Shown: positions 45,985-53,666 of the stretch, in pieces
How positions within the stretch are numbered: position 1 is the first letter of the stretch
Layout: every line of letters begins with the position of its first letter
The notes under the pieces: generated by a model
Told to the model about the DNA's origin: nothing
The model's input: only the letters and a program-made list of their open reading frames with translations
Database searches by the model: none
Made by a program: the position numbers and the translations under genes
From: PALSA-968 sp964387075
GTDB lineage: Bacteria; Bacteroidota; Bacteroidia; B-17B0; Aurantibacillaceae
DNA length: 64,000 nt
NCBI GenBank assembly: GCA_964387075.1
Contig: CAYLVB010000006.1
Location: 1 to 64,000 of the forward strand
Direction of reading: 5' to 3'

Positions 45985-45991
45985 TAACACA

Positions 45992-46027
45992 CTTCTTCTT
46001 GTCATGCTGAACTCGTTTCAGCATCTC
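45992..46027. repeat. REP-like palindromic repeat, intergenic copy
   Basis: Contains ATGCTGAA and TTCAGCAT around CTCGT, the intergenic partner of the in-frame copy at 24505-24540 (32 of 36 identical after reverse complement). It lies between the adenosyltransferase stop and the SWIB terminator. Confidence 0.88.
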
Positions 46028-46031
46028 CCAT

Positions 46032-46058
46032 AAAAAAACCCCCACTTTGCAGCGAGGG
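46032..46058 (-). terminator. Intrinsic terminator of the SWIB gene
   Basis: On the minus strand CCCTCGC, loop TGCAAA, GTGGGGG (7 pairs including two G-T), followed by seven T. It lies about 30 nt after the SWIB stop codon. Confidence 0.75.
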
Positions 46059-46086
46059 CTCTTCAAGAGTAAAACTCTTTGGCTTC

Positions 46087-46407
46087 TTACTTCAGTTGTT
46101 TAGAGATAAGTTTCGCCATGTCGAACATAGACACTTGTGATTTTCCACCGAAAACTGGCTTCAATTTATCATCAGCGTTGATCATGCGACGGTTCTTTTT
46201 GTCTTGCAGGTTATGCTTTTTGATATAACCCCAAAGTTTTTTAACCACTTCAGTACGTGGAATTGCTTTGTCACCTACAACTGCTGCTAACGTAGCGCTG
46301 GGAGTTAAAGGTTTCATGAATGCCGCGTTTGGTTTACGCGCTGATTTTTTCTTAGCCGCTTTCTTTGCAGGCTTTGCTTTTGCTTTTGCTTTTGCTTTTT
46401 TTGCCAT
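46087..46407 (-). CDS. SWIB/MDM2 domain protein
   Basis: A 106-residue small basic protein. The first 26 residues are Lys/Ala-rich (MAKKAKAKAKAKPAKKAAKK), histone-H1-like, and the rest is a SWIB domain: MKPLTPSATLAAVVGD, RTEVVKKLWGYIKKHNLQD, KLKPVFGGKSQVSMFDMAKLI. The Lys/Ala tail suggests DNA binding, and a nucleoid role is inferred; bacterial SWIB proteins of this kind are also common in Chlamydiae. Start taken at ATG 46407; the longer ORF to 46485 reads through the promoter. It has its own promoter and terminator. Confidence 0.92.
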   Translation of the reverse strand: MAKKAKAKAKAKPAKKAAKKKSARKPNAAFMKPLTPSATLAAVVGDKAIPRTEVVKKLWGYIKKHNLQDKKNRRMINADDKLKPVFGGKSQVSMFDMAKLISKQLK

Positions 46408-46442
46408 AGCTTTTGTTTTTTGAGTTATTAAATTTACTGAGT

Positions 46443-46472
46443 CAAAAGTATGCATTTTCCCAATACAAAATG
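46443..46472 (-). promoter_or_regulatory. Promoter of the SWIB gene
   Basis: On the minus strand a TACTTTTG minus-7 box (complement of 46443-46450) with TTTG 15 nt upstream, a slightly short spacer. A TTCCCAAT motif (46457-46464) lies inside the spacer. Confidence 0.5.
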
Positions 46473-46545
46473 CACTTTTTCCCAATAGTGAAGTAAATGT
46501 TAATAAGTATTTCCCAATGAAAAACCCTCTTTTCCATTGGGAAAT
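46457..46545. promoter_or_regulatory. Cluster of TTCCCAAT motifs, candidate operator
   Basis: Four copies in 89 bp: direct at 46457-46464, 46479-46486 and 46511-46518, inverted at 46536-46543. The last two form a perfect 11-bp inverted repeat, ATTTCCCAATG (46509-46519) and CATTGGGAAAT (46535-46545), 15 nt apart. The first two are 22 bp apart, about two helical turns. The cluster lies in the divergent gap between the SWIB and DUF2851 genes. Confidence 0.65.
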
Positions 46546-46577
46546 TTGTCCTTTTTTACCACTTTAGCTGTCTTTCT

Positions 46578-47867
46578 ATGACTGAAGACCTGCTGCATTT
46601 CATTTGGAAATTCAAACTTTTGAGGCCAATTCCCCTCTGTACCACCGATAATTTGCCCGTGCGGATCATTCACCCGGGCGAGCATAATACCCATTCCGGA
46701 CCCGATTTCTCCAATGGAAGATTGCGCATTGGCGATACCGAATGGGCGGGCAATATCGAGATCCACCGTCTTGCTTCGGAGTGGAACAGGCATAATCACC
46801 AATGTGATACCGCCTACGACAACGTGATCCTGCATGTGGTCCTTACCCACGATAAGGATGTTTTTAACTCGAGAAACCAGCCTGTGCCCTGCCTGGAACT
46901 AAAGAATTACCTCGAGCCCGGCATCCTCGAACGCTATGAGGCCTTGTATAAGAACAGGCAGGAAATACCCTGCGGAAGCGGCTTTTCCCAATGTAAAGAG
47001 ACTGTACGCGCCTCCTGGCTCGAGCGTATATTAATAGAGCGCCTCGAGGGAAAAACAGCCTTTATTAAGGAGTTGTTTGAATTTACCGGCAAGAACTGGG
47101 AAGAGACCTTTTACCTGCTGCTTTGCAAAAGCTTTGGGTTTAAGATCAATTCCGAGCCTTTCCTGCAGCTGGGAAGACGCACTCCGCTTAATCTCTTATT
47201 AAGGTATGCCGATAACCCTTTGCAGCTGGAATCCCTCCTGTTTGGCCAGGCCGGCCTCCTGGAAGCGGAATTCGAAGAGGCTTGGCCCAATGCTTTAAAA
47301 AAGGAATATGCCTTCTTAAAACACAAGCACAGCCTCGAACCCATGTCGGCTGTCCAATGGAAATTCCTGCGTTTAAGGCCCGGCAATTTCCCAACCATCC
47401 GCATCGCGCAGCTGGCCGCTTTCATCAGGGAACACTCGCAGGCGTTCCGGGATATTATAGCCGGAAATACAATAGAAGAGATTCGCGACCTCTTCCGGGT
47501 AGAAGCAAGCGATTGGTGGAAGAACCATTACACATTTAAGGAGTTAAGTCCCGGCGGAGTCAAAAAGCCGGGTAGCGATTCTATAGACAGCATGGTCATC
47601 AATACCGTATTGCCCCTGCTGTTCTTCTATGGAAAGGAAAGGGATGACGAGAAACACTGCGAGAAGGCGCTGGACTGGTACAGCTCACTGGCACCCGAAA
47701 ACAATCATATTACGCGGCACTATGAAGAACTTGGCTTTACCTGCCAAAACGCGGCTCACTCTCAATCCTTGCTTGAGCTGCATGCCGGTTATTGTAAGAA
47801 ACGGAAATGTCTTAGTTGCGGGATAGGGATGGCTTTGCTTCAGCCGGAAGAACTCACTTCAGCTTAA
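46578..47867 (+). CDS. DUF2851 family protein
   Basis: A 429-residue conserved protein of Bacteroidota with unknown function. Recognised by MTEDLLHFIWKF, the HNTHSGPDFSNGRLRIGDTEWAGNIEIH block (about 36-63) and the C-terminal Cys cluster CKKRKCLSCGIGMALL. The His/Asp/Glu-rich N-terminal block looks like a nuclease or metal-binding core, which is only a suggestion. The C-terminal Cys pairs could bind zinc. No signal peptide. Its 3' end overlaps the convergent beta-barrel gene by 14 nt. Confidence 0.92.
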   Translation: MTEDLLHFIWKFKLLRPIPLCTTDNLPVRIIHPGEHNTHSGPDFSNGRLRIGDTEWAGNIEIHRLASEWNRHNHQCDTAYDNVILHVVLTHDKDVFNSRNQPVPCLELKNYLEPGILERYEALYKNRQEIPCGSGFSQCKETVRASWLERILIERLEGKTAFIKELFEFTGKNWEETFYLLLCKSFGFKINSEPFLQLGRRTPLNLLLRYADNPLQLESLLFGQAGLLEAEFEEAWPNALKKEYAFLKHKHSLEPMSAVQWKFLRLRPGNFPTIRIAQLAAFIREHSQAFRDIIAGNTIEEIRDLFRVEASDWWKNHYTFKELSPGGVKKPGSDSIDSMVINTVLPLLFFYGKERDDEKHCEKALDWYSSLAPENNHITRHYEELGFTCQNAAHSQSLLELHAGYCKKRKCLSCGIGMALLQPEELTSA

Positions 47868-48447
47868 AATTGACACCAAGGGTGAGGTAAGACAAACCAT
47901 AGCCCACCTCGCCAAATACGCCGATCTTATCCGAAAAGCGATACCTGCAGCCTACGTAAGCGCCAAAAGCAACACCTCCGTAATGAGGCCCGGTATAGGT
48001 TACCGAATTACGACAGGCTTCATTGGTCTTGTAGCGATAGCTCGCATAATTATACCCTAACATCAGGCCGGCGTACAGATCCACTTTATCTTCTTTAATG
48101 AAACGGGCGAAGTGATAAGCTCCGCGCAATCCAAAGATGTGATACGACCAGCGATAATCGTCTACGTAATCGTAGCGAACCCAATTAGGCCCGTTCTTGC
48201 ACCAATCGCTGCCGGTGTATCTCCAGGTAATGGCCGTGTATCCGAGGTATCCGCCAATACTGATGTCATCCGTAATACCATAGTCGAGTGAGGCAGACAA
48301 AGGCGGTAAGACCCTGTAATGACCGGAGGCGTAGGGCACTCCAAAACCGATCCCGAGGTTGATGTCTGTGGTACCTTTTTCGAACGACTGGGCGAAAAGA
48401 CCTGTTGTGAACAGGAGCGCGAACAAAAGAAATATTTTCGGTCTCAT
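47854..48447 (-). CDS. Outer-membrane beta-barrel protein
   Basis: A 197-residue small porin-like barrel: signal peptide MRPKIFLLFALLFTTGLFAQ, then about eight alternating strands (SASLDYGITDDISIGGYLGY, YHIFGLRGAYHFARF, DLYAGLMLGYNYASYRYK, VAFGAYVGCRYRFSDKIG, FGEVGYGLSYLTLGVNFKLK in pieces) ending in an aromatic/Lys terminus. The strand plan is like OmpW/OmpX-type eight-strand barrels. Two Cys residues in loops (WCKNG, ACRNS) could form a disulfide. No specific function can be read. Confidence 0.88.
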   Translation of the reverse strand: MRPKIFLLFALLFTTGLFAQSFEKGTTDINLGIGFGVPYASGHYRVLPPLSASLDYGITDDISIGGYLGYTAITWRYTGSDWCKNGPNWVRYDYVDDYRWSYHIFGLRGAYHFARFIKEDKVDLYAGLMLGYNYASYRYKTNEACRNSVTYTGPHYGGVAFGAYVGCRYRFSDKIGVFGEVGYGLSYLTLGVNFKLK

Positions 48448-48551
48448 AGCAAGGGTTATTTACCACAAAAATAAAAAGCTTTTGAACCCGAGGAAATAAA
48501 TTTCCCTTAGCGGTATAAACATGTAAGTGTTATCAAGTATCTTTGTGACCA

Positions 48552-49598
48552 ATGGCGGCTAAAAGATCTGTAAAGCTCATTGTAAGGCTCTTTCTCCTTG
48601 TTCTATTGCTGGCGGGCGCCGTAGCTGCCTACTTCACGCTCTTCAAACCGAACGTTTACCTGGATGGCAAAAAGTACAAGTTCGTCTATATCCCCACCCA
48701 TGCCAGCTATGAAGAACTGGTAGAAATGCTGGAGGAAGAGAACATCCTGCAGAACCGGAAAAGTTTCGAGTGGCTTGCCGGCCCCATGCGCCTCGCCGAA
48801 AATTTCAAACCCGGCAAATACCGTGTTATTGCCGGAATGAGCAATCGCCAGCTCATCAACCTGATCAAAAGCGGCAAACAGGAGCCGGTGAAGATCACCT
48901 TCAACGCGGCCGATCGCACCAATGATGATCTAACCCGGAAAATAGCGGAGAAATTTGAAATTACCGAAGATGAATTGGAAGGTTTCTTTAAAGGCGACAC
49001 CGAGATCAGTAAGAAATACAACCTGAACGAGGAAAACTTACGCTGCCTTTTCCTGCCGGAAACCTATGAAATGAACTGGAACACCTCCTTGCCGGAGTTC
49101 ATAGAGAAAATTGAGAAAACCTATAACAGCTTCTGGACCGCCGAAAGGAAACAAAAGGCAAAAGCGGCTAAGTTGAGCCAAACAGAAGTGATCACCCTGG
49201 CCTCCATTGTGCAAAGCGAATGCTCTTCTATAGAAAGTGAACAGAAGAAGATCGCGGGCGTTTATATAAACCGCCTGGCGAAGAACATGGCCCTTCAGGC
49301 CGATCCAACCGTTATTTTTGCCATGGGCGATTTTACAAAACAGCGGGTTTGGGAAAAAGACCTGGACTACGATTCACCCTACAATACGTATCGCAACAGG
49401 GGACTTCCCCCCGGTCCTATTTCTCTTGTTTACACCCGGGTGATCGACGCGGTGCTGAATTACGAGCATCACAATTACATTTATTTCTGCGCCAAGCCGA
49501 GCTTGAACGGTTATTCGGATTTTTCAACCACTTACGACCAGCATTGTAAATACGCAGCCGCTTATAAAAAAGAGATGGATAGACGCGGGGTAAAATGA
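48552..49598 (+). CDS. mltG: Endolytic peptidoglycan transglycosylase MltG
   Basis: MltG cuts nascent glycan strands at the inner membrane and limits their length. The 348-residue protein has one N-terminal transmembrane helix (LIVRLFLLVLLLAGAVAAYF), a LysM-like segment (about 45-100), and the YceG catalytic domain with the presumed catalytic Glu223 in ASIVQSECSS and the family signature DSPYNTYRNRGLPPGPIS, then AKPSLNGYSDFSTTYDQH. Length and order are normal. A TATCTTTG box at 48538-48545 could be a minus-7 element leaving a very short leader. Convergent with the AI-2E gene, with adjacent stop codons. Confidence 0.95.
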   Translation: MAAKRSVKLIVRLFLLVLLLAGAVAAYFTLFKPNVYLDGKKYKFVYIPTHASYEELVEMLEEENILQNRKSFEWLAGPMRLAENFKPGKYRVIAGMSNRQLINLIKSGKQEPVKITFNAADRTNDDLTRKIAEKFEITEDELEGFFKGDTEISKKYNLNEENLRCLFLPETYEMNWNTSLPEFIEKIEKTYNSFWTAERKQKAKAAKLSQTEVITLASIVQSECSSIESEQKKIAGVYINRLAKNMALQADPTVIFAMGDFTKQRVWEKDLDYDSPYNTYRNRGLPPGPISLVYTRVIDAVLNYEHHNYIYFCAKPSLNGYSDFSTTYDQHCKYAAAYKKEMDRRGVK

Positions 49599-50681
49599 TC
49601 AGCGTTTGAACCATTTTTTAAAGAAAGGCTTCTTTTCTTTTTTCTTTTCCTCGCCAATAAGAAAACCGTAGGGTTTAAGAGGCCCAATATGATCAAAAAC
49701 GATCTTTGCGATGCCAATGATGGGTATGGCCAGGATCATCCCGGGAATGCCCCAGATCAATTCACCTGCCAGCAGGGCGATAATGGTAAAAAGCGGGTTG
49801 ATGCGTACCTGCGCGCCAACGATGACAGGCTCCAGCACATAACTTTGTACGAACTGTACTACCATATAGGTTACGATAACTCCCAGGCACATTTTCAGGT
49901 CGCCGCCCTGCGTAAAGGCCATGAGCAGTGTCACGCTTGTGCCAACGAGATTACCAACAAAAGGAATGATCTCGAGTAGTCCGCATAGCACTGCGAAAAA
50001 AATGGCGTGTTTGACACCAACAATGGAATAGCCAATTCCATACAGCACCCAAAGTATAGCGATCACTTTCCCCAGCCCGGCCAGATACTGCTGGGCTACT
50101 TTAGAAGATCCCTTGATGATGTCTATCGTTTTAGCCTTCTGGCCTTCATCCACCAGTTTCAGCACAAATTCCTTAAGACCGGCGCGTTGGTAAATAAAAA
50201 GAAAAGTATATACCAGGATAAGCACCATGTTCATAAAAAGACCCGCAGATGAATTTATTGCAGCGGCTAACATTTTTGCCGCCCCGCCCACGCCAGAAGA
50301 ACTTTGCTCTTCGATGATCTTTTTTTGCTTTTGCTCGGAGATACCCAAAGTTTCGCTGATGGTCTCCTTCATGTAAGCGGCAACCTTGCTTACCTGCTCA
50401 TGCATTTTTGAGGCTTCCTGCGCCAGCCCGTTTACCTGCCAGGCAAGCAGCGTGGCCACACCGGCTAACAGGACAAGAAGCAATAAAACACATATAATGG
50501 AAGCGAGCCAGCGCCTCAGGCCCTTGCCCTCCAGCCAGCGACATAAAGGCATGAACAACATGGCCAGCACGCCGCCAAAAACAACAGGAACAAGAAAGCT
50601 CTTTGTAAAGTAAAGTCCCCCGAACACGAGGAAAAAAAGCAAAAGTATCTTAATGCTCCGGGTCAAATGATCCGTTCTCAT
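49599..50681 (-). CDS. AI-2E family transporter
   Basis: A 360-residue polytopic membrane protein of the AI-2E/UPF0118 family (TqsA, PerM, YdiK relatives). Seven or eight hydrophobic segments, with a soluble stretch between the third and fourth (about 80-150, including KKIIEEQSSSGVGG). Family motifs are FVPVVFGGVLAMLFMPLCRWLE, CGLLEIIPFVGNLVGT and VGAQVRINPLFTIIALLAGE. Members export small molecules or ions; the quorum-sensing link of the family name should not be assumed here. The C-terminal 15 residues are Lys-rich. The 235 nt upstream to 50916 hold only the terminator described below. Confidence 0.92.
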   Translation of the reverse strand: MRTDHLTRSIKILLLFFLVFGGLYFTKSFLVPVVFGGVLAMLFMPLCRWLEGKGLRRWLASIICVLLLLVLLAGVATLLAWQVNGLAQEASKMHEQVSKVAAYMKETISETLGISEQKQKKIIEEQSSSGVGGAAKMLAAAINSSAGLFMNMVLILVYTFLFIYQRAGLKEFVLKLVDEGQKAKTIDIIKGSSKVAQQYLAGLGKVIAILWVLYGIGYSIVGVKHAIFFAVLCGLLEIIPFVGNLVGTSVTLLMAFTQGGDLKMCLGVIVTYMVVQFVQSYVLEPVIVGAQVRINPLFTIIALLAGELIWGIPGMILAIPIIGIAKIVFDHIGPLKPYGFLIGEEKKKEKKPFFKKWFKR

Positions 50682-50854
50682 GCCTTAAAGATAAGCCGGG
50701 CGCCAATGAAAAGCGTTGCATGTTTTTGCTGAGTCGCATCGGGCAATTTTTTTTCGGTGTTCGGCCATTTAAATGAGTCTTCGGGCTACGAAAAGGAAAA
50801 ATAAAATTTTTCGATCACGGGTCATATCCGTTCATGAGGGCGCGCAAAATAAAA

Positions 50855-50881
50855 ATCCCCCTGGGTTTAGCCGAGGGGGAT
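50855..50881 (-). terminator. Intrinsic terminator after the 373-residue membrane protein gene
   Basis: ATCCCCCT and AGGGGGAT, an 8-bp perfect stem with an 11-nt loop. The minus strand continues as TTTTTATTTT, so it ends the gene at 50917-52038. Confidence 0.82.
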
Positions 50882-50916
50882 CTATTTTTCAGATAAGTTT
50901 GCTATCGTTTTGTCGG

Positions 50917-52038
50917 CTATTTACTATGAGATCCTCTGGGTTTCCATAACGCCCTTACTGCCACTATGAATAAAAAGAGCGATAAAAGTATTCCACCTAT
51001 CAATACAACACCTGCTAATCCTTCCTGGCCGGAACATGAGAGTTCGCATGACAAAATCAAGGTTAAATAAAGCAAGGCTATTGTCAACCCGATAAGTAAA
51101 ATTGTAACCAACACATTAGCTATGATCTCTAACTCAGTGCGTTCAACTGCGGGAGCTTTATGCATATCCTGATGCGTAGACCTTGACTCTAATCGCACAT
51201 CGTGAACAGGATCGACATTTGGTGACGAAAAAAGGCTATTTCCATTTTGCAGGTTTGTATTGGTGGCGCTTATCAATAGCAGAAAACCGGCTATTGTCGC
51301 AATGAATGATCCTAGTTTCTCCTTTGAATAGGTTGAGCCTCCTGATTTTTTTCGGGGATAAAATAGAACGCCGAGTGAAAAGAGTGCCAGCCAGATCGAA
51401 TGGGAAAGGTCCCCGAGATAGATCCCATTATCAAAAAGTTGTTTGCCAAAATAAAGCCCGTTTGCAATAAGAACAGCTCTTGCACCGACAATGATTCCAC
51501 GGGCCGGGTTAACATTCCTTCTCGACCAGCATGCCAGTTTATTGGGTCGGCGCATTTTCCCCAGGATCAATCCTGAAAATACCGAAGTAAATCCTCCCGC
51601 TCCTAGGAGGAAGAATAATTCATTCAGATCCCAGCCAGTTTCAACAGGTGTCATGGTCCGAAAGGTTTTATTATGGGAAGCAATTACAGGAAAACCATTT
51701 TTCGTGTACACAAATTTTGAATTTAAACCAACATGAGCGTCCCTGTTTGGAGAACTCGTTGTTTTATTTTGGGTGCTCTCTACCCCATACTTTTTAGGTC
51801 CCCCGGAATTATTTGCCAGGAGCGCGTTTTTTCCGACAGATTGCATCTTTTCGAGCGGGTCGCGCCTACCCATTTGGGCTTTTGCTTCCGATCCACCAAA
51901 GCTTATCATGTAGCCTCGCCGGTACCGTCTTTTTTGAATGTCCCAGGTGCTACAGCCTATAACTACAAATAATAAAGCAAGAATCGCCAGGATCGCGGAT
52001 CTTTTATTCTTCAATGGAATGGTTGTTTGGTAAAACAA
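50917..52038 (-). CDS. Hypothetical membrane lipoprotein with IQKRRYRRGY motif
   Basis: I do not recognise this 373-residue protein. It begins with a lipoprotein-like signal (AILAILALLFVVIGCS, lipid Cys at about residue 29) directly followed by TWDIQKRRYRRGYMIS, a short basic motif that recurs after the lipid Cys of several small Bacteroidota lipoproteins. Residues 40-140 are polar and disordered-looking; five or six hydrophobic segments follow (about 142-162, 181-195, 207-226, 243-262, 307-333, 341-365). The mixture of a lipobox with a multi-pass C-terminus is odd. The C-terminus GSHSK is followed by a good terminator, and an rpsP terminator lies upstream, so it is a single-gene unit. Confidence 0.75.
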   Translation of the reverse strand: MFYQTTIPLKNKRSAILAILALLFVVIGCSTWDIQKRRYRRGYMISFGGSEAKAQMGRRDPLEKMQSVGKNALLANNSGGPKKYGVESTQNKTTSSPNRDAHVGLNSKFVYTKNGFPVIASHNKTFRTMTPVETGWDLNELFFLLGAGGFTSVFSGLILGKMRRPNKLACWSRRNVNPARGIIVGARAVLIANGLYFGKQLFDNGIYLGDLSHSIWLALFSLGVLFYPRKKSGGSTYSKEKLGSFIATIAGFLLLISATNTNLQNGNSLFSSPNVDPVHDVRLESRSTHQDMHKAPAVERTELEIIANVLVTILLIGLTIALLYLTLILSCELSCSGQEGLAGVVLIGGILLSLFLFIVAVRALWKPRGSHSK

Positions 52039-52085
52039 ATATAGAAAAATCTATCCCGCCACACCGCTTATATGTGGCAAAAAAA

Positions 52086-52108
52086 ATCCCCCGCTTTCGG
52101 CGGGGGAT
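52086..52108. terminator. Intrinsic terminator after rpsP
   Basis: ATCCCCCGC and GCGGGGGAT, a 9-bp stem with loop TTTCG; the minus strand runs into eight T. It lies 24 nt beyond the rpsP stop. A second hairpin (GCCACA/TGTGGC, 52058-52078) sits just beyond it, before the next gene. Confidence 0.88.
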
Positions 52109-52131
52109 CTTTTTACTTAGATAAGTTTATC

Positions 52132-52659
52132 TTATTCTGCCGGTTTCTCCTCAGTTGCAGGAGCGGCTTCTTCTGTCTTCTCAGCCGGTTTTTCAAGGAT
52201 AGCGGCGTTCTTAGCGGCCACCTTAGCGGCTTTCGCGTCTTTCGCTTTCCCTTCGGCAGCCAGGCGTGTTTTACGCTCTGAAGTGCTTTCGTTAGCTAAA
52301 CGATCTTTCTTAGCATTCACTTTGCCTTCTTTCTCACCTAACCATGCCGCGAATTTCTTCTCAACCTGGTCTAATGTCAAAGCTTTTTTAGCAACACCAT
52401 CCAACAGGTGTTTTTTCATCATCACGCCTTTGTAAGAAAGGATAGCACGGCAGGTCTCTGAAGGAACCGCGCCTTTTTGCAGCCACGCTAAGGTGCTGTC
52501 AAAGTTCATGTCGATAGTTGCAGGGTTGGTGTTAGGATTATAAACACCTAATTTTTCGATAAATGCCCCATCCCGTGGAGCCCTTGAGTCCGCAACAACA
52601 ATGTGGAAGAACGCCCTGTCCTTTTTCCCATGTCGCTGTAACCTGATCTTTACTGCCAT
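52132..52659 (-). CDS. rpsP: 30S ribosomal protein S16
   Basis: S16, a small-subunit assembly protein. Residues 1-80 are the conserved domain (VKIRLQRHGKKDRAFFHIVVADSRAPRDG, in pieces; FIEKLGVYNPN; ALSYKGVMMKKHLL area). After it a 90-residue Ala/Lys/Glu-rich tail, as is usual in Bacteroidota, makes it about twice the length of the E. coli protein. Preceded by a near-consensus promoter and followed at once by a terminator, so it is transcribed alone. rimM, its frequent neighbour, is not here. Confidence 0.97.
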   Translation of the reverse strand: MAVKIRLQRHGKKDRAFFHIVVADSRAPRDGAFIEKLGVYNPNTNPATIDMNFDSTLAWLQKGAVPSETCRAILSYKGVMMKKHLLDGVAKKALTLDQVEKKFAAWLGEKEGKVNAKKDRLANESTSERKTRLAAEGKAKDAKAAKVAAKNAAILEKPAEKTEEAAPATEEKPAE

Positions 52660-52691
52660 TTTTTATTTTTTAGTTAAATTTTTAAGGACAG

Positions 52692-52722
52692 CAAAGATAG
52701 TGTATAAAGTGAGAAGTTACAA
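52692..52722 (-). promoter_or_regulatory. Promoter of rpsP
   Basis: On the minus strand TTG (complement of 52720-52722), a 20-nt spacer and TATCTTTG (complement of 52692-52699), a full match to TAnnTTTG, about 33 nt before the ATG. Confidence 0.62.
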
Positions 52723-52850
52723 GTTATTCGTTAAAGGTTATGCGGTATGAGTTGAGGGTTGGTTGCGCACGGGAACCAATATAAGTAATTGTTTATCAAT
52801 ATTTTATTTAAAAAATGATAGTTGCTCTCGACTAACCTTTAACGCTTAAC
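52721..52850. repeat. Degenerate heptamer repeats in inverted orientation
   Basis: The left part reads AAGTTAT, TCGTTAA, AGGTTAT and the right part CTAACCT, TTAACGC, TTAACCC. CGTTAAAGGTTA (52729-52740) and TAACCTTTAACG (52833-52844) are exact inverted 12-mers at the two sides of the rpsP/hypothetical gap. The A/T-rich middle holds nothing recognisable. Confidence 0.7.
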
Positions 52851-52856
52851 CCGCAG

Positions 52857-53570
52857 CTACGCTGCGATCCTGCTCACAAAGAATCGCTTCACGATGGGCA
52901 ATAGCGTTGGACTAAAAGGCACCGTGATGGTACTGTTTATGGCGTACACCGCGGGGTTGGGTAACTCCTTGCGCGTGCTGATCAGGTCGGTCTTTATCTT
53001 CTCGAATGTACCGGAAATGGTGTGACTATAGGTGCTGATGAAGCGCGTAATGAGTTGCCGCAGGCTCTCCTGCCCCGTTTCTAAGTTCGAAAGTCTATAT
53101 TGATATACGTGCACTTCTCTTCTTTCATCCACATTGATAAAAATATAGCCCTCGGCGGTGCGCAGCGGTGTAATGCCAACGGCACTCATGGAAAGATGCT
53201 TCTCAACAAAATCGTAGATCTTCTTTCCGTCCATGATCTTATCAAAGAAAAGCGGTATAGAGAAGTCAATGATCTGCTCCAGCTCTTTTATCAGTTCATC
53301 ATTACCGGCCTGCGCTTTTCCGTAGAGCAGTTCCATTTTCTCTACATCAATGCCCTTGAGTTCCTTCAGAAGCCCTTTTTTGATGCGTTCGGAGTTCTCT
53401 TTTAGCTGTTTTAAGTTGCGGTAATGCTCGATCACCTCCGCCAGGCAGGGATAGAGCTCGGTTTGTTTATAGGATTGCTGAACGTCCTGTAAATAGGCCA
53501 GCACCACGTACTTCTTGTACTCAAAATCGATGTGATTTTCGGTCAGCCAGTTCTGATTAAGCGTATTCAT
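52857..53570 (-). CDS. Conserved hypothetical protein
   Basis: I do not recognise this 237-residue soluble protein beyond seeing that it looks like a conserved Bacteroidota hypothetical. The N-terminal 110 residues are helical (IDFEYKKYVVLAYLQDVQQSYKQ, HYRNLKQLKENSERIKKGLL in part), with coiled-coil tendency; the C-terminal half mixes strands and helices (GYIFINVDERREVHVYQY, then LITRFISTYSHTISGTFEKIK, then PNPAVYAINS). No signal peptide, membrane segment or catalytic motif is obvious. A hairpin CGCAGC/GCTGCG (52852-52866) overlaps its stop. It is divergent from the OmpA-like gene. Confidence 0.8.
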   Translation of the reverse strand: MNTLNQNWLTENHIDFEYKKYVVLAYLQDVQQSYKQTELYPCLAEVIEHYRNLKQLKENSERIKKGLLKELKGIDVEKMELLYGKAQAGNDELIKELEQIIDFSIPLFFDKIMDGKKIYDFVEKHLSMSAVGITPLRTAEGYIFINVDERREVHVYQYRLSNLETGQESLRQLITRFISTYSHTISGTFEKIKTDLISTRKELPNPAVYAINSTITVPFSPTLLPIVKRFFVSRIAA

Positions 53571-53616
53571 ACTCTTTATACTTTTTTGGTGTTAAAAAGT
53601 TTCAAAAAAAAAAAGG

Positions 53617-53644
53617 TTGGCCAGCCGCTTATATTCTATTTTTG
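53617..53644 (+). promoter_or_regulatory. Promoter of the OmpA-like gene
   Basis: TTG at 53617-53619, a 17-nt spacer and TATTTTTG at 53637-53644 (full TAnnTTTG match), 22 nt before the ATG at 53667. Confidence 0.58.
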
Positions 53645-53666
53645 CTAACATATAATTGTTAAACCT

